Shown: positions 36,114-45,012 of the stretch, piece by piece
Position numbering within the stretch: the first letter of the stretch is position 1
Layout of the letters: every line of letters starts with the position of its first letter
Assembly (NCBI RefSeq): GCF_015291645.1
Contig: NZ_CP030056.1
Coordinates: 124,001 to 188,000 of the forward strand
Direction of reading: 5' to 3'
Length of the DNA stretch: 64,000 nucleotides
Source: Bradyrhizobium sp. CCBAU 53340
Lineage (GTDB): Bacteria; Pseudomonadota; Alphaproteobacteria; Rhizobiales; Xanthobacteraceae
Position numbers and translations under genes: made by a program
Notes under the pieces: model-generated
Told to the model about the DNA's origin: nothing
The model's input: the letters and a program-made list of their open reading frames with translations, nothing else
Database searches by the model: none

Positions 36114-36242
36114 GCCAGCATTGAACCATCTGTCGAACAGTTGAAGCAGTGTCGGTCTCCGACTGATCAGACCGACTTCAGCTTAGCGACACGCATGTAG
36201 CGGGTATAGCTGCGGGTACCCGCTGGTTGCGAGTTCGAGTTT

Positions 36243-38227
36243 GTGACAAGCGAAGGAACGACGGTAAAGGCGGGTGCGGGCAATAGCTTGAGCAATCGCC
36301 TTGCAGTCTTCAATGAAGATTTCATCGACCTGAATCTGCAATGGTCGGCTGGTCGGGCCAAACCCGTCTTCTACATCGGCCGAGAACAGGCCGAGTTAGC
36401 CGCCGAGCTTGCAAAGAAGGAGGCAGCGCTACCGGTTGCCAACGAACGCAAGATCGCGGCAGAAGCGCTCTTTCGCGCAAAGGAGCAACAGCTAGCAAAC
36501 TTCAAGCGTGCGCATGCTCGTACAGTCTCAACAGAGCTGCGGCAGGGAAGCCGATCGCGGTTCTTGCAGAACACGGTCGCGTCCCACACCGAATCGTCCG
36601 CAGACAAGCCGACGAACCAGCGAAACAGCAGGTTGTAGTCAAGCTGCTCCATCATGCCGTTCCGACCGCACCGTGTAGAACGCCTGCAGCAACAGCGCTC
36701 GCAACAGCCGCTCCGGAGGGATCGATGGCCGTCCTTCGCGGGCATACAGCCGATCAAACGACCGCGACAAATCCTTCAGCGCCGCATCAACGAGTTCCCG
36801 GATCGCTCGCAGCGGATGGTCCGCCGGGATCCGGGTCTCCAGCCGCACGTAGCTAAAAAGGCGTTCCGCATGCTCATCTTCGCCGCGCATCCCGTTCCTC
36901 AATCGAAAGGAATCAACCGCATGCACAGAATCACACTCCAGCCGCCTCACGAAACGACTTTTTCAGCAGCCTGCTAGAAGCGGTCGAGACAGTTCTCAGT
37001 CCGGCGGTTGCCGCCATCGACGCAAAGTTAGCCCGACCGACAATTGCGCTACGGGAGGAACTGGCGTGGAACGACGACGAGACGATCGCCGTGACGTTGG
37101 GCTTGGTAAACGCCTGGGTGGGCACGCTCAACGCTGCCATCAAGCAGCACAACGAGACCTTCGCGCAATTCACCCAACGGCAGGATGAAGCCCGTCTTGC
37201 TCTGAGGCGCCACCATTTGGCTGACAAATCCCAGGAGTTTCAGAACGCGTGCGACGCGGTGAGCGAAGCCAAAACGGACGTTGATGCTAGGACGCTCAGT
37301 TACAATCAACTTCAAGAGCAAGCCACGGACTTGCGATCTCGGATCAAAGAGCACGGTCAGGCTGCGGAGAAAATCAATCGCTTGATCGAGGCCTACCTTG
37401 GCCACAAGGAACTTTCTATTGCAAGCGTAGAAAAAGGCTATGAAATCCACCGTCGCGGTAGGCCGATAGACAGCAGTCCTAGCGAAGGGGAGAAGACGGC
37501 GATCGCACTCTGCTATTTCCTTTCAAGGCTTGAGGCTGAAGGGCGTTCGATCAAGGACCGTATCCTCGTCGTGGATGATCCGATTTCTAGCCTGGACAGC
37601 AGAGCGTTGAACTAAGCGTGTTCCCTTCTTTTAAGTCGGCTTGGGAATGCAGCTCAGGTGTTCGTTTTGACACACAACCAAAACTGCATGAACGAGTTCA
37701 AGAAAGCCTGGAAGGGTTTCCACAAACCTCGCAACGAAGCGACCCCGCCTACGGCAAGCCTCCTGTTTTTAGATGTCAAAATTCCAAAAGGGCTGGACGG
37801 ACGCTCAACAGCTATTGTTGAGATGTCAAAGCTGCTCCGTGAGGATGAGTCTGAATACCACTACTTGGTGGATCACGTCCTGAAGTTCAACGCCAGCGCA
37901 GATCCAGACTACGAATACGCCTACATGATGCCGAATGTACTTCGGCGAGTGCTCGACGTTTTCTTAGCGTTCCGGTGCCCGGGAAGTGCAGGTTTCGCTT
38001 CGAAGATGGGCCAGTTGCGAAAAGATCATGCTACGCTCGACGGCGAGCGCCTGGCCGCGCTGGAACGTCTCGTGCAACTGGAATCGCACTCCGATAACAT
38101 CGATGACCTAATCGGGTTTTCCTCTATGACGCTGGAGGAGAGTAAGGCTGCCACGGCGGCCTTGATCGCGATGATGGAGGCCGTAGACCCTACCCATCTG
38201 GCTGGGCTGCAACGACTATGCCGATGA
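36243..38227 (+). pseudogene. SMC/RecF-like AAA_13 ATPase broken by an IS5 fragment and a premature stop
   Basis: Three parts of one coiled-coil ATPase. The first (36243-36540) holds FNEDFIDLNLQWSAGRAKPV and a coiled coil (ELAAELAKKEAALPV); the P-loop part is missing. IS5 debris follows. The second (36971-37615, frame 2) holds a coiled coil, the SPSEGEKTAIALCYFLSRL signature and Walker B ILVVDDPISSLDS, and is stopped by TAA 37613-37615, a Tyr codon in relatives. The third continues in the same frame with VFVLTHNQNCMNEF (H-loop) to 38227. Related proteins act in phage defence as RloC/PrrC-like or gated nucleases. Not functional in this form. Confidence 0.7.
36545..36972 (-). mobile_element. 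IS5-family transposase fragment inside the AAA_13 ATPase
   Basis: On the minus strand, from ATG 36890, MRGEDEHAERLFSYVRLETR then RPSIPPERLLRALLLQAFYT matches the N-terminal domain of IS5-type transposases. A one- or two-base loss near 36650 moves it to MEQLDYNLLFRWFVGLSADD, then VWDATVFCKNRDRL, after which it ends near 36545. The catalytic core is missing. The right end contains GGCTGCTGAAAAAGTC (minus strand), resembling an IS end. Confidence 0.75.
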
Positions 38228-38643
38228 ACCCTTGTCGCAGTTCCAACCCGGCGCAAAGAACACAGCTATGCTAAAGTGGTCCAGTTCGGAGGCAAGGACC
38301 TTGTTGCCTGGCCGACTAGACCACGACGGCTGGTGAGCAGATCGTGCTGACGGCGAACGAAGTAAGGGCACGCGCAGAATCCACTGCACGACTGCGTGCT
38401 GTTTGTCCTTCACGGTATCACCTTGGGCCGACGCAAGAAATCAGGGGGAAAGATCGACTTGCAGCGTCCGTGGAAGCCAGAGAACGACCGTTTGAAGCCG
38501 GTCACCTTTATCTATCGTCGCAACAGCTGATCGTTTTCCGCTTTAGTATTCGCCATCAATGGCGATCGAGCCCAATCGCTGGATGCAGCGCAAAGAGGGT
38601 AGGGGACGGATCACCCAGTTTTCCGTTCGGCCTCGACAGCGTT
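38228..38643. other. No gene seen
   Basis: A short frame here reads RRKKSGGKIDLQRPWKPEND but has no start, no neighbours of known family and no recognisable domain. I cannot assign anything in this gap between the ATPase remnant and the DUF2130 gene. Confidence 0.35.
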
Positions 38644-39919
38644 CTACAACAGCGGAGCATCTAGGCTGGGAATCTCCGGCATGGCCTTGCCGGCAATTGC
38701 CTGCAGGTCGCCGACCATGCCCACGGTCGAATCGATGACGGCCAGGATTTGGGTTTCCCGCTTGGCCCATTGGCCGGCCCATAAACTTGCGCTCCTTGTC
38801 GAGATCCTCGCGCATATCGTTGAATTTCTCAACGACAGCTTCGACCCGCTGTCGAAACTTCGTGCCTGTCAGGTAGTGATAGACCTGCTCCATCTTGGTC
38901 TGCTGGCCCTGCTGAACGAGGCGTGAGCTGCTCACGTCGATCAGACCCTGGCGGAGCGCCACGGCGACCGGCAATGCGCAACGCGGATGAGCCACCCATA
39001 CGCCGTCGACGAGGTCAAATTGCTCGATTTGTTTCGGCAGCGCGTGGGAGATGATCAGAGCGACGTCGGCGCCGGAACGGCGCTGGTCGTCACGTAATTT
39101 GGCGAGCCACACGTCACTCCATGCCTTGGTGCGTTTAGTTTCCCAAAGGATGATGCCGGCAGATTGGCCGATAGCACCATTTACTTGCTGAATTACGTCC
39201 GCCCCGAGCTCACCTTTTCCCACCGGCTCAATCGAATCTGTCGGAAAGCGTCCGCGCAGAAGATCTTCGAGCTCGAGTTCGAGCACTTCCCCTTGGGATT
39301 GCTGTGATCCCTGCTCGGCCTTTCGCTTAAGTTCCTCGATCGTGCGCGTCATCGACTCGATGGTCTGGTCTTTCTCGGCAACGCGCAAGCGCGCAGCCTC
39401 GTCGGCTTCGTGCCTGGCCTTGATCTGGATTTCGCTGATTGAGGCCTGCACGCGCTTCTCTATTGTCAGGTCGAGTTCGCGCTTTTCCTCTTCGAGTGCG
39501 CGCTGCTGTCGCATCAGTTCGGCTTGCTGTTTTTGGGCCTCGGCAAGCTTTGCGTTGTTGGTAAGCAGGTTGGCTCGCAGCTCCGCAGCTTCCGCTTCCT
39601 TCGCCTGCAGCTCGGCGGCGGCCGCCTCTCGCGCCTTCTTGCTTTCGGCCGCGACCAACTGGGCACGTTCGGCGGTCAATCGCTTCGCAACGTGATCCTC
39701 GATTTGCTCGCGGTCCTTAGCGACCTGCTCGCGTTCCAGCCGCAGTGCCTCTGTCTTACGCTCCATCTCTGCATCTTTGCTGGCCAGCTGCTGTTGAAAG
39801 CGCTGACGGGTTTCAGCGAGGAGGGGAGCGGCCAATGACTCCGTCAGACGGATCTCGTGATTGCAGTTGGGGCAATGTAGGGTCGCCTCGTGCGAAGCGC
39901 CGGTTGCTTTGAAACTCAT
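38644..39919 (-). pseudogene. DUF2130 protein (coiled coil plus PD-(D/E)XK-like domain), C-terminus frameshifted
   Basis: From ATG 39919 the protein starts with a zinc-ribbon-like HCPNCNHEIRL, then a long coiled coil (about 30-210) and the DUF2130 domain: LELEDLLRGRFPTDSIEPVG, IILWETKRTKAWSDVWLAKL with the E-x-K motif, and HPRCALPVAVALRQGLI. Near 38780 homology switches frame; the natural tail reads WAKRETQILAVIDSTVGMVG and AMPEIPSLDAPLL and stops at 38644, whereas the original frame continues to 38543 as nonsense. An inserted base explains this. The nuclease-like core is upstream of the shift, so partial function is possible. DUF2130 genes recur in defence islands. Confidence 0.8.
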
Positions 39920-40157
39920 GAATTCCCCATCATCGTTGCAACCGGATTCAACATGATCTGTGCGTGATTGCGATGTCGCTCGACTTCATGTCCACATACG
40001 CGTCGTCGATTTCGACCTTGGCCGGCGGGTTTTCCACCGACACGTCGATCTACCCGAACGCGTGCACGAGCAGCCTCGCACGAATGTAGTCCAGAATAGA
40101 ACAAAATAGGAACGCGCGTCAACTTTGGATCCCGAGGTGAGTTTGTATGACGACGAT
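39920..40157. other. No gene seen
   Basis: Short gap between divergent genes. It holds scattered fragments but no supported frame; the promoter of the second abiE operon lies at its right end. Confidence 0.35.
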
Positions 40158-40239
40158 TTTACTTAGTCTGGCCATGGGAAATGGATAGAACTTAAACCTT
40201 GGATATAGTTTGAATATGCGCTAGTTTACTTAGTATGGC
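40158..40239 (+). promoter_or_regulatory. Direct repeats of TTTACTTAGTNTGGC before the second abiEi
   Basis: TTTACTTAGTCTGGC at 40158-40172 is repeated as TTTACTTAGTATGGC at 40225-40239. The second copy overlaps the abiEi start (ATG 40235-40237). Binding there would block transcription or translation, a plausible autoregulation by AbiEi. It differs from the operator of the first abiE system, so the two should not cross-regulate. Confidence 0.5.
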
Positions 40240-41032
40240 TGAGCAAAAGGACAGAAAGCTAAACAGGCTCGAAAGGACCCTTCCGCAGGGACTTCTGGTC
40301 GATGCCGCCTGGATGGAACGACATGGATATTCCACCAGCTTGCGCAGCCAATACGTATCGGCCGGCTGGCTCGTTCAGCCGGCGCGGGGAACCTTCAAGC
40401 GCCCGCTCGGTGAACTCTCCTGGCAGGGCGCCGTCGTGTCACTCCAGCGATTGCTCGGCTCCGACTTCGTCGTTGGCGGACGCACCGCCATCGAAGTGCA
40501 AGGCTTCGGCCACTACCTGAGCCAGACGGGTCCTTCGACCATACATCTATACGGAACGCGGTCTGCTCCCGGCTGGCTCGGCAAACTTCCGCTCAAACAG
40601 AAATTCCGCGTTCACCGCACGCAAAGCCTGTTCAAAACGCACGGGAGCCTGCCCACATCAGAGTCGGGGACAACGCGGGAAATACCGGGACCATTCGACT
40701 GGCCTCTCACGGTATCGACGCCCGAACGCGCGTTTCTCGAACTGCTCGACGAATTGCCCCGCCACGAAAGCTTCCATCACGTCGATGCACTGGCGGAAGG
40801 CTTGAGGAGCCTGAGCCCCCGGCGGCTGCAAATGCTTCTGAACGACTGCAAAAGCGTCAAGGTCAAACGATTGTTTTTCTGGTTCGCGGAGCGACATCAG
40901 CACGCTTGGCTCAAACAGATCGACAAGTCGAAAGTCAATCTCGGCACGGGAAAGCGCATGCTCGTCAAGGGCGGCAAACTCGACACCAAATACCTCATAA
41001 CCATCCCAGACGACCTCAATGCCCCTGTCTGA
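40235..41032 (+). CDS. abiEi: Type IV antitoxin AbiEi domain protein
   Basis: A 265-residue antitoxin. The N-terminal winged helix covers about 1-75 (LNRLERTLPQGLLVDAAWME, then YVSAGWLVQPARGTF) and the C-terminal AbiEi_3 region about 80-230 (SDFVVGGRTAIEVQGFGHYL, TVSTPERAFLELLDEL). It represses the operon and neutralises the nucleotidyltransferase toxin encoded next, whose ATG lies 14 bases inside its 3' end. No odd features; both genes of this second abiE operon look whole, unlike the first system. Confidence 0.88.
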   Translation: MAEQKDRKLNRLERTLPQGLLVDAAWMERHGYSTSLRSQYVSAGWLVQPARGTFKRPLGELSWQGAVVSLQRLLGSDFVVGGRTAIEVQGFGHYLSQTGPSTIHLYGTRSAPGWLGKLPLKQKFRVHRTQSLFKTHGSLPTSESGTTREIPGPFDWPLTVSTPERAFLELLDELPRHESFHHVDALAEGLRSLSPRRLQMLLNDCKSVKVKRLFFWFAERHQHAWLKQIDKSKVNLGTGKRMLVKGGKLDTKYLITIPDDLNAPV

Positions 41033-41939
41033 AAAATATCGGCATCAAGTGGCCTTGTTGATCGAGACGATCCCGTTCGTCGCGGCGGAGCCCGATTTTG
41101 CGCTCAAGGGTGGCACCGCCATCAATCTCTTCCACCGAGATATGCCGCGCCTATCGGTCGATATCGACCTGACATATCTGCCGGTGGCTCCGCGTCCCGA
41201 ATCTCTTGCGGCGATAGATGCGGCGATGAAGCGCATGACAGAGGCCATAAGGAAAGGATTGCCGGGCGCGCGGCTGACGGAAGTCGTCAATCCCCGTGAA
41301 AAGATCGTCACCAAGCTGACCGTCCAGAAAGGCGACGCGCAGATCAAGATCGAGATCACGCCGGTGATCAGGGGCTGCGTCTTCGAGCCGGAGCTGCGCG
41401 ACGTGTCGCCGAGCGTCGAAGAGACGTTCGGCTTCGCGCAGATGAAAGTCGTTTCGTTCGCCGATCTATACGCCGGCAAGCTTGTCGCGGCGCTCGACCG
41501 GCAGCATCCGCGCGACCTCTTCGATGTCCGCGATCTGCTCGCCAACGAAGGCATCACGGACGATCTCCGCAAAGCGTTCATTGTCTACCTCATCAGCCAT
41601 GACCGGCCGATCTCCGAGGTCGTGGTTCCTCGTCGCAAGGACATCCAGCACGAATTCACGCACGGCTTTGAGGGCATGACCGCCGATGAAGTGACCCTGG
41701 ACGAGTTGCTCAAAACCCGGGAAACGCTGATCGCCGAAATCGCGGGAAAAATGCGGCAAGCTCGCAAGGACTTCCTCATGGGATTCAAGCGCGGCGAGCC
41801 GGATTGGAACCTGCTAGGCGTCCCTGACGCAGCGGACCTGCCGGCGGTGCGCTGGAAGCAGATCAATCTGGACAAGCTTCCTGCCGAGCACAGGGCGACG
41901 CTCGTCGCGCAGCTCGAGAAGGTCTTGCGCAATGCCTGA
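41019..41939 (+). CDS. abiEii: Type IV toxin AbiEii nucleotidyltransferase
   Basis: A 306-residue nucleotidyltransferase of the AbiEii/AbiGii family. The active-site motifs are FALKGGTAINLFHRDMPRLS (G-G-T/S) and VDIDLTYLPV (D-x-D), with a later DLYAGKLVAALDRQHPRDLFD block that carries the expected Lys and Asp. The family kills or arrests cells by modifying tRNA 3' ends with nucleotides. The gene looks intact and starts inside the antitoxin gene. The 3' end (from about 41784) is repeated at 49958, after the CBASS operon. Confidence 0.9.
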   Translation: MPLSEKYRHQVALLIETIPFVAAEPDFALKGGTAINLFHRDMPRLSVDIDLTYLPVAPRPESLAAIDAAMKRMTEAIRKGLPGARLTEVVNPREKIVTKLTVQKGDAQIKIEITPVIRGCVFEPELRDVSPSVEETFGFAQMKVVSFADLYAGKLVAALDRQHPRDLFDVRDLLANEGITDDLRKAFIVYLISHDRPISEVVVPRRKDIQHEFTHGFEGMTADEVTLDELLKTRETLIAEIAGKMRQARKDFLMGFKRGEPDWNLLGVPDAADLPAVRWKQINLDKLPAEHRATLVAQLEKVLRNA

Positions 41940-42060
41940 GGTCGGAGGAGGGGATCTCAGTCGAGCACGCTCGTAGCAACTTGTTGAGAGAATTTTTGGG
42001 GTACGCCCGCCACCCAGCGAGCCCAGAGCTTGCGGGCTTCAGCTCAGCCGCCTATCGAAC
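41784..42060 (+). repeat. Left copy of an abiEii-3'-end direct repeat
   Basis: The last 155 bases of abiEii and about 120 bases after its stop recur in the same orientation at 49958-50240. The two are clearly diverged but align through KRGEPDWNLLGVP, KQINLDKLPAEHRA and a shared GGTCGGAGGAGG, GCCACCCAGCGAG and CTCAGCTCAG. They bracket the PIN, HTH-peptidase and CBASS block. Confidence 0.7.
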
Positions 42061-42071
42061 AGTGGACGCGC

Positions 42072-42248
42072 CTACCTATGCGTGCCGTACACGTTTCCGG
42101 TGCTTGGATTTCGGTAGGAGCCGCCTTTATGAGAAGAGCCCGAGCCGCCGATGTAAGTCCCGCCGTGGCTAGAGGTATGATGGTCTCCACCATACGACAC
42201 GCGGCCGCCAAAATGGCTACCACCTATTCCAACAGCAGACGCTCAGAA
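42072..42248 (-). pseudogene. Remnant of a Gly/Ser/His-rich secreted protein
   Basis: On the minus strand a frame reads ASAVGIGGSHFGGRVSYGGD, then HTSSHGGTYIGGSGSSHKGG and SYRNPSTGNVYGTHR before a TAG at 42072. This is the style of small secreted Gly-rich proteins of rhizobia, with A-S-A as a signal-peptide end. A TGA stands just before it and no signal peptide or start is left. Fragment. Confidence 0.4.
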
Positions 42249-42547
42249 ATGCTCGCTGTTGTGTTTGTCGGATTTGCGCATTGAGGGCATGAACCGCAAT
42301 ATCGTTCTCGTCTTTATCACCGCCTCTGGCGGCAAGAAGATGCGCGAGGCAGGCTTGGCGAGATTTGCCCACATCGTCTTTGCCGATCGTAGCTTGCTCG
42401 AGAAAAGGCGCGCGATGCGCCTATCCGCTGAACGCGCGTCGATGTTGCAAGCCGGATTCGCCACCTCGGGTGAGAAGCCTGATCATGGCGACCCGGGTCG
42501 GCGCCGAGTATGCCGAAATAGATTATTCAAGGTAGACGGAGGGGAGG

Positions 42548-42859
42548 GTGAAAGCCTGACTCGGTATTGGTGCGCTCCTTCTAGCGCTCATCATTGGCGC
42601 GCAGTTCATCACCATCTTTGTTGTCCAGCCTATTGGCGCGTTACCCGAGGGGCGGACCGTCGTCATAGCTCGCCTTACAAAGCTGAACTTTATCGACAGC
42701 GCGGACGCCTTTTGCGACCGAACAATGGGTGGTGTCAGCCTCCTGTGCCAGGCTGCCGTCCTCGGCAAGGTCACGAAGGAAGGTCCCATTCTCCTGCGTC
42801 TTCCTTATTCGGCGACCCTTTATCAAATCAGCACCGGCGGCAAACACTACGACCGATAG
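42548..42859 (+). pseudogene. Small membrane protein with premature stop at codon 4
   Basis: GTG 42548 preceded by GGAGGGGAGG starts a frame reading V-K-A, then TGA (42557-42559, probably a former TGG), then LGIGALLLALIIGAQFITIF, VVQPIGALPEGRTVVIARLT and on to QISTGGKHYDR with a stop at 42857-42859. One N-terminal membrane segment is followed by a periplasmic tail with a Cys pair. I infer decay from the good ribosome site and frame continuity. The function of the intact protein is unknown. Confidence 0.55.
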
Positions 42860-43239
42860 AAAGCGGCGAGCCGCCTATGAGGTTCGCGTTCGCCAGGAAC
42901 GATGTTGCCCTTCGTTAGCATTGAAGTGCGAGAGTCTATCGCGCCATCGACCTAAAACTCCCTCGTCGACAGCTGGCGCGCCAGGGCGACAGCAGCCCTT
43001 GGTCTGAGTTGCATGTCGGGCTTGATGGCAAAATGAAACTTCTTCCTCTTGATGAAGGAGAATGGTCCAACCTCCTCGGGACCTAGGCCGAGCGTCGAGG
43101 GATTTTGCGCCTATTGACTTTGCGCCGCCGGTTTCGATGGTCCAGAGACCGTCCCGGCGGGCAGGGGGTATGGATACGACCTCTGGCGTGAGCTCGGCGC
43201 TTTCGCGGTCGTCTTCGGGGGGGGGGCGTGGTGGATCGT
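42860..43239. other. No gene seen
   Basis: No convincing frame on either strand. A ten-G run lies near 43216-43226, and the frames here are shadows. Confidence 0.35.
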
Positions 43240-43730
43240 TCACGCGCCGAACCGGGTCAGTCGTCGCCGAACTTCCGTCGTTGGAAGCCGGCAGCGAGGA
43301 TGCCTGGAAATGGCAGTTAAACCCGCGTGCAGTCGGCTCAGTTCGCAGTGGTTGCCGTCGGCGAGCTGGTCGAAAATCCATAGCACGCCGTGCATTTGCA
43401 GCCCGACCGAGGTCGCCAACTCGCGCAGCCCTCCGTCGCCGGTCAGAAGCGTCCATTGGCGGGCCTCCGCGATGGCAAACGCGAACGTGTCCGGCGTGGA
43501 GAGATGAGCGCGTTGCCGCGGACTGTCGTCGCGCGGGTCAATTCTGCCGGGGACAGCTCTTCGACCCGTAGGCCGAGCGCAGTAAGGCGATCGCCCAGGT
43601 CCCCGGCCAGCTCTCGAACAAAGAGCAGGTCGGGGACCGCAAACTCAAAAGGGAGACGAAACAGGTCCTCGAGCAAGGCGCCTCGCTCCAGATCGATCAA
43701 AACCGAGGTATCGGAAACGAGGACCGCCAA
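43240..43730 (-). pseudogene. PIN-domain ribonuclease (VapC-like), frameshifted
   Basis: From ATG 43730 the protein starts MAVLVSDTSVLIDLERG with the first PIN Asp, then PDLLFVRELAGDLG with the Glu. At about 43495 one base is missing: homology moves to a frame reading STPDTFAFAIAEARQWTLLT and GDGGLRELATSVGLQMHGVL, which has the third Asp, and ends at 43240. All acidic residues exist across both frames, so the decay is recent. It lies just downstream of the HTH-peptidase gene on the same strand and may be part of that regulatory module. Confidence 0.75.
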
Positions 43731-43735
43731 GGTGC

Positions 43736-44800
43736 TTACGCCGCAACTTGATCCAGACGAGCGTCCAGTTCGCGAACCGTTATTCCCAGCAGTTCAGCGG
43801 CCCGGGCTTCGCCGATGACTCGTTCGGCCAGCGCACGATAGCAAAGCCTCTCGAAGCGCTTCGGCTCCTCGAGTTCAGGCTTCATCCGGCCTGGCTCTTC
43901 ATAGGGCGCCGTCCGCCATCCCCGTTCCGCGAAGATCTTGAACAGCCGGCCAAAAGCGGACTGGCTGATGATGCCGAGATCCTTGCAGCGATAGGCGATG
44001 GCCTGGATGCTGACGCCAAAACGCTTCTTGAGCGCGACCAGCTCGCCAAGACTGATCGACGATCGGCTGACCCCAACTTCGGCCCGAAGGACGTCGGCCG
44101 GCATCAGGAAGGCGCCGGCAAACCGATGCGCCGCCTTTTCCTCATCGACGCCGGGGGATGGGGCCAGCACCATATGACCGAGCTCATGGGCGAGATTGAA
44201 GCGCTTCCGCTCCGACCACGTGCTTTGCTTGATGACGATTACTCGCGCAGCGTTGCGGTCCTTGCGTCGCACCTTGGCGGCAAGCCCGTCGATATCGTCG
44301 AGATCGAGCGACAGGATCTTGATCCCGCGCTCCTCCAGAAGCTCGGCGAGCTGCGGGATGGGATCGTTTCCCAAACCCCAGTCTTCGCGGACAGAGCGAG
44401 CCGCATCTTCGGCGTCCCGGACATCGGCCACCGGATGTGGTGCGCTGCGTGGCTGCTCCCAATCGATGCTGCGCATCTGGAGCAGGTCCTCGATCGCGAG
44501 ATAGCGCTCCAGCATGTGAATCGCGCGGGCTTCGAGGGCGGCTTCTTCCCGGAACGACGTGCCCGCCTTCTTGCGGAACTCGACGCCCTCAAGGGCAAGT
44601 TCGTCCTCGCTGAGCAGGTAATCCTCCGTCACGTGGAGCGTCGCCGCCAAGGCGATCAGCACCCGCGAGCTCGGCATATCCTCGTTTCTCTCATATTTGC
44701 CAATGGCTTGGGCCGATACGATGCCATCCATGGCGTCAGCGAGGCCACGCAACGACAGGCCCGAGGCCGACCGTGCGACCTTAAGCTTGTGTCCGATCAT
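43736..44800 (-). CDS. Fused XRE-type HTH and ImmA/IrrE (M78) metallopeptidase, candidate CBASS regulator
   Basis: A 354-residue protein. Residues 1-65 form a Cro/CI-type HTH (GLSLRGLADAMDGIVSAQAI, KYERNEDMPSSRVLIALAATL), and the C-terminal part has the zinc-protease motif H-E-L-G-H at 205-209 (FNLAHELGHMVL), followed by the EKAAHRFAGAFLMPADVL helix carrying the third ligand. ImmA-type peptidases cleave repressors after DNA damage. The gene is transcribed divergently from the CBASS operon, as CapH (HTH) and CapP (M78 peptidase) are in other CBASS loci; here both halves are in one chain. I infer repression of the CBASS promoter released by proteolysis. ATG at 44800 with GGAGG upstream. Confidence 0.85.
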   Translation of the reverse strand: MIGHKLKVARSASGLSLRGLADAMDGIVSAQAIGKYERNEDMPSSRVLIALAATLHVTEDYLLSEDELALEGVEFRKKAGTSFREEAALEARAIHMLERYLAIEDLLQMRSIDWEQPRSAPHPVADVRDAEDAARSVREDWGLGNDPIPQLAELLEERGIKILSLDLDDIDGLAAKVRRKDRNAARVIVIKQSTWSERKRFNLAHELGHMVLAPSPGVDEEKAAHRFAGAFLMPADVLRAEVGVSRSSISLGELVALKKRFGVSIQAIAYRCKDLGIISQSAFGRLFKIFAERGWRTAPYEEPGRMKPELEEPKRFERLCYRALAERVIGEARAAELLGITVRELDARLDQVAA

Positions 44801-44821
44801 CTGGGCCTCCTTTGCGTCTCA

Positions 44822-44932
44822 GTTTACAGAAGTACGATATGGGCACAAATTTGTAAACCAAAAACCCTTGATGCGCGGAAAATTGAGCCTATATGGCCCG
44901 CATACCGCTCCATTGTCCCGGATTTGTAAACC
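44822..44932. promoter_or_regulatory. Three TTTGTAAACC-type sites in the HTH-peptidase/CBASS divergent promoter
   Basis: TGTAAAC occurs inverted at 44822-44828 (as GTTTACA) and direct as TTTGTAAACC at 44850-44859 and 44923-44932. The first two make an inverted pair 20 bases from the HTH-peptidase ATG; the third lies about 80 bases before the cyclase ATG. They are good candidates for the HTH protein's operators over both promoters. Confidence 0.55.
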
Positions 44933-45012
44933 GGTCTGGGTCGGACAAGTTCCACTGTGGCGTACTTTTGCGCCAGCCGCCGGCGAAACCGACCAGCAGG
45001 AATCGAGCAGCG

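Noticed and set aside
42259..42918. A 219-codon + frame with His/Pro/Arg-rich sequence
   Set aside because: It is out of frame with the small membrane pseudogene at 42548 and has no domain or good start; treated as a shadow.
43748..44929. A 393-codon open frame on the + strand
   Set aside because: It is antisense to the HTH-metallopeptidase gene, which has clear motifs, a start with a ribosome site and a natural stop. The + frame has no domain.
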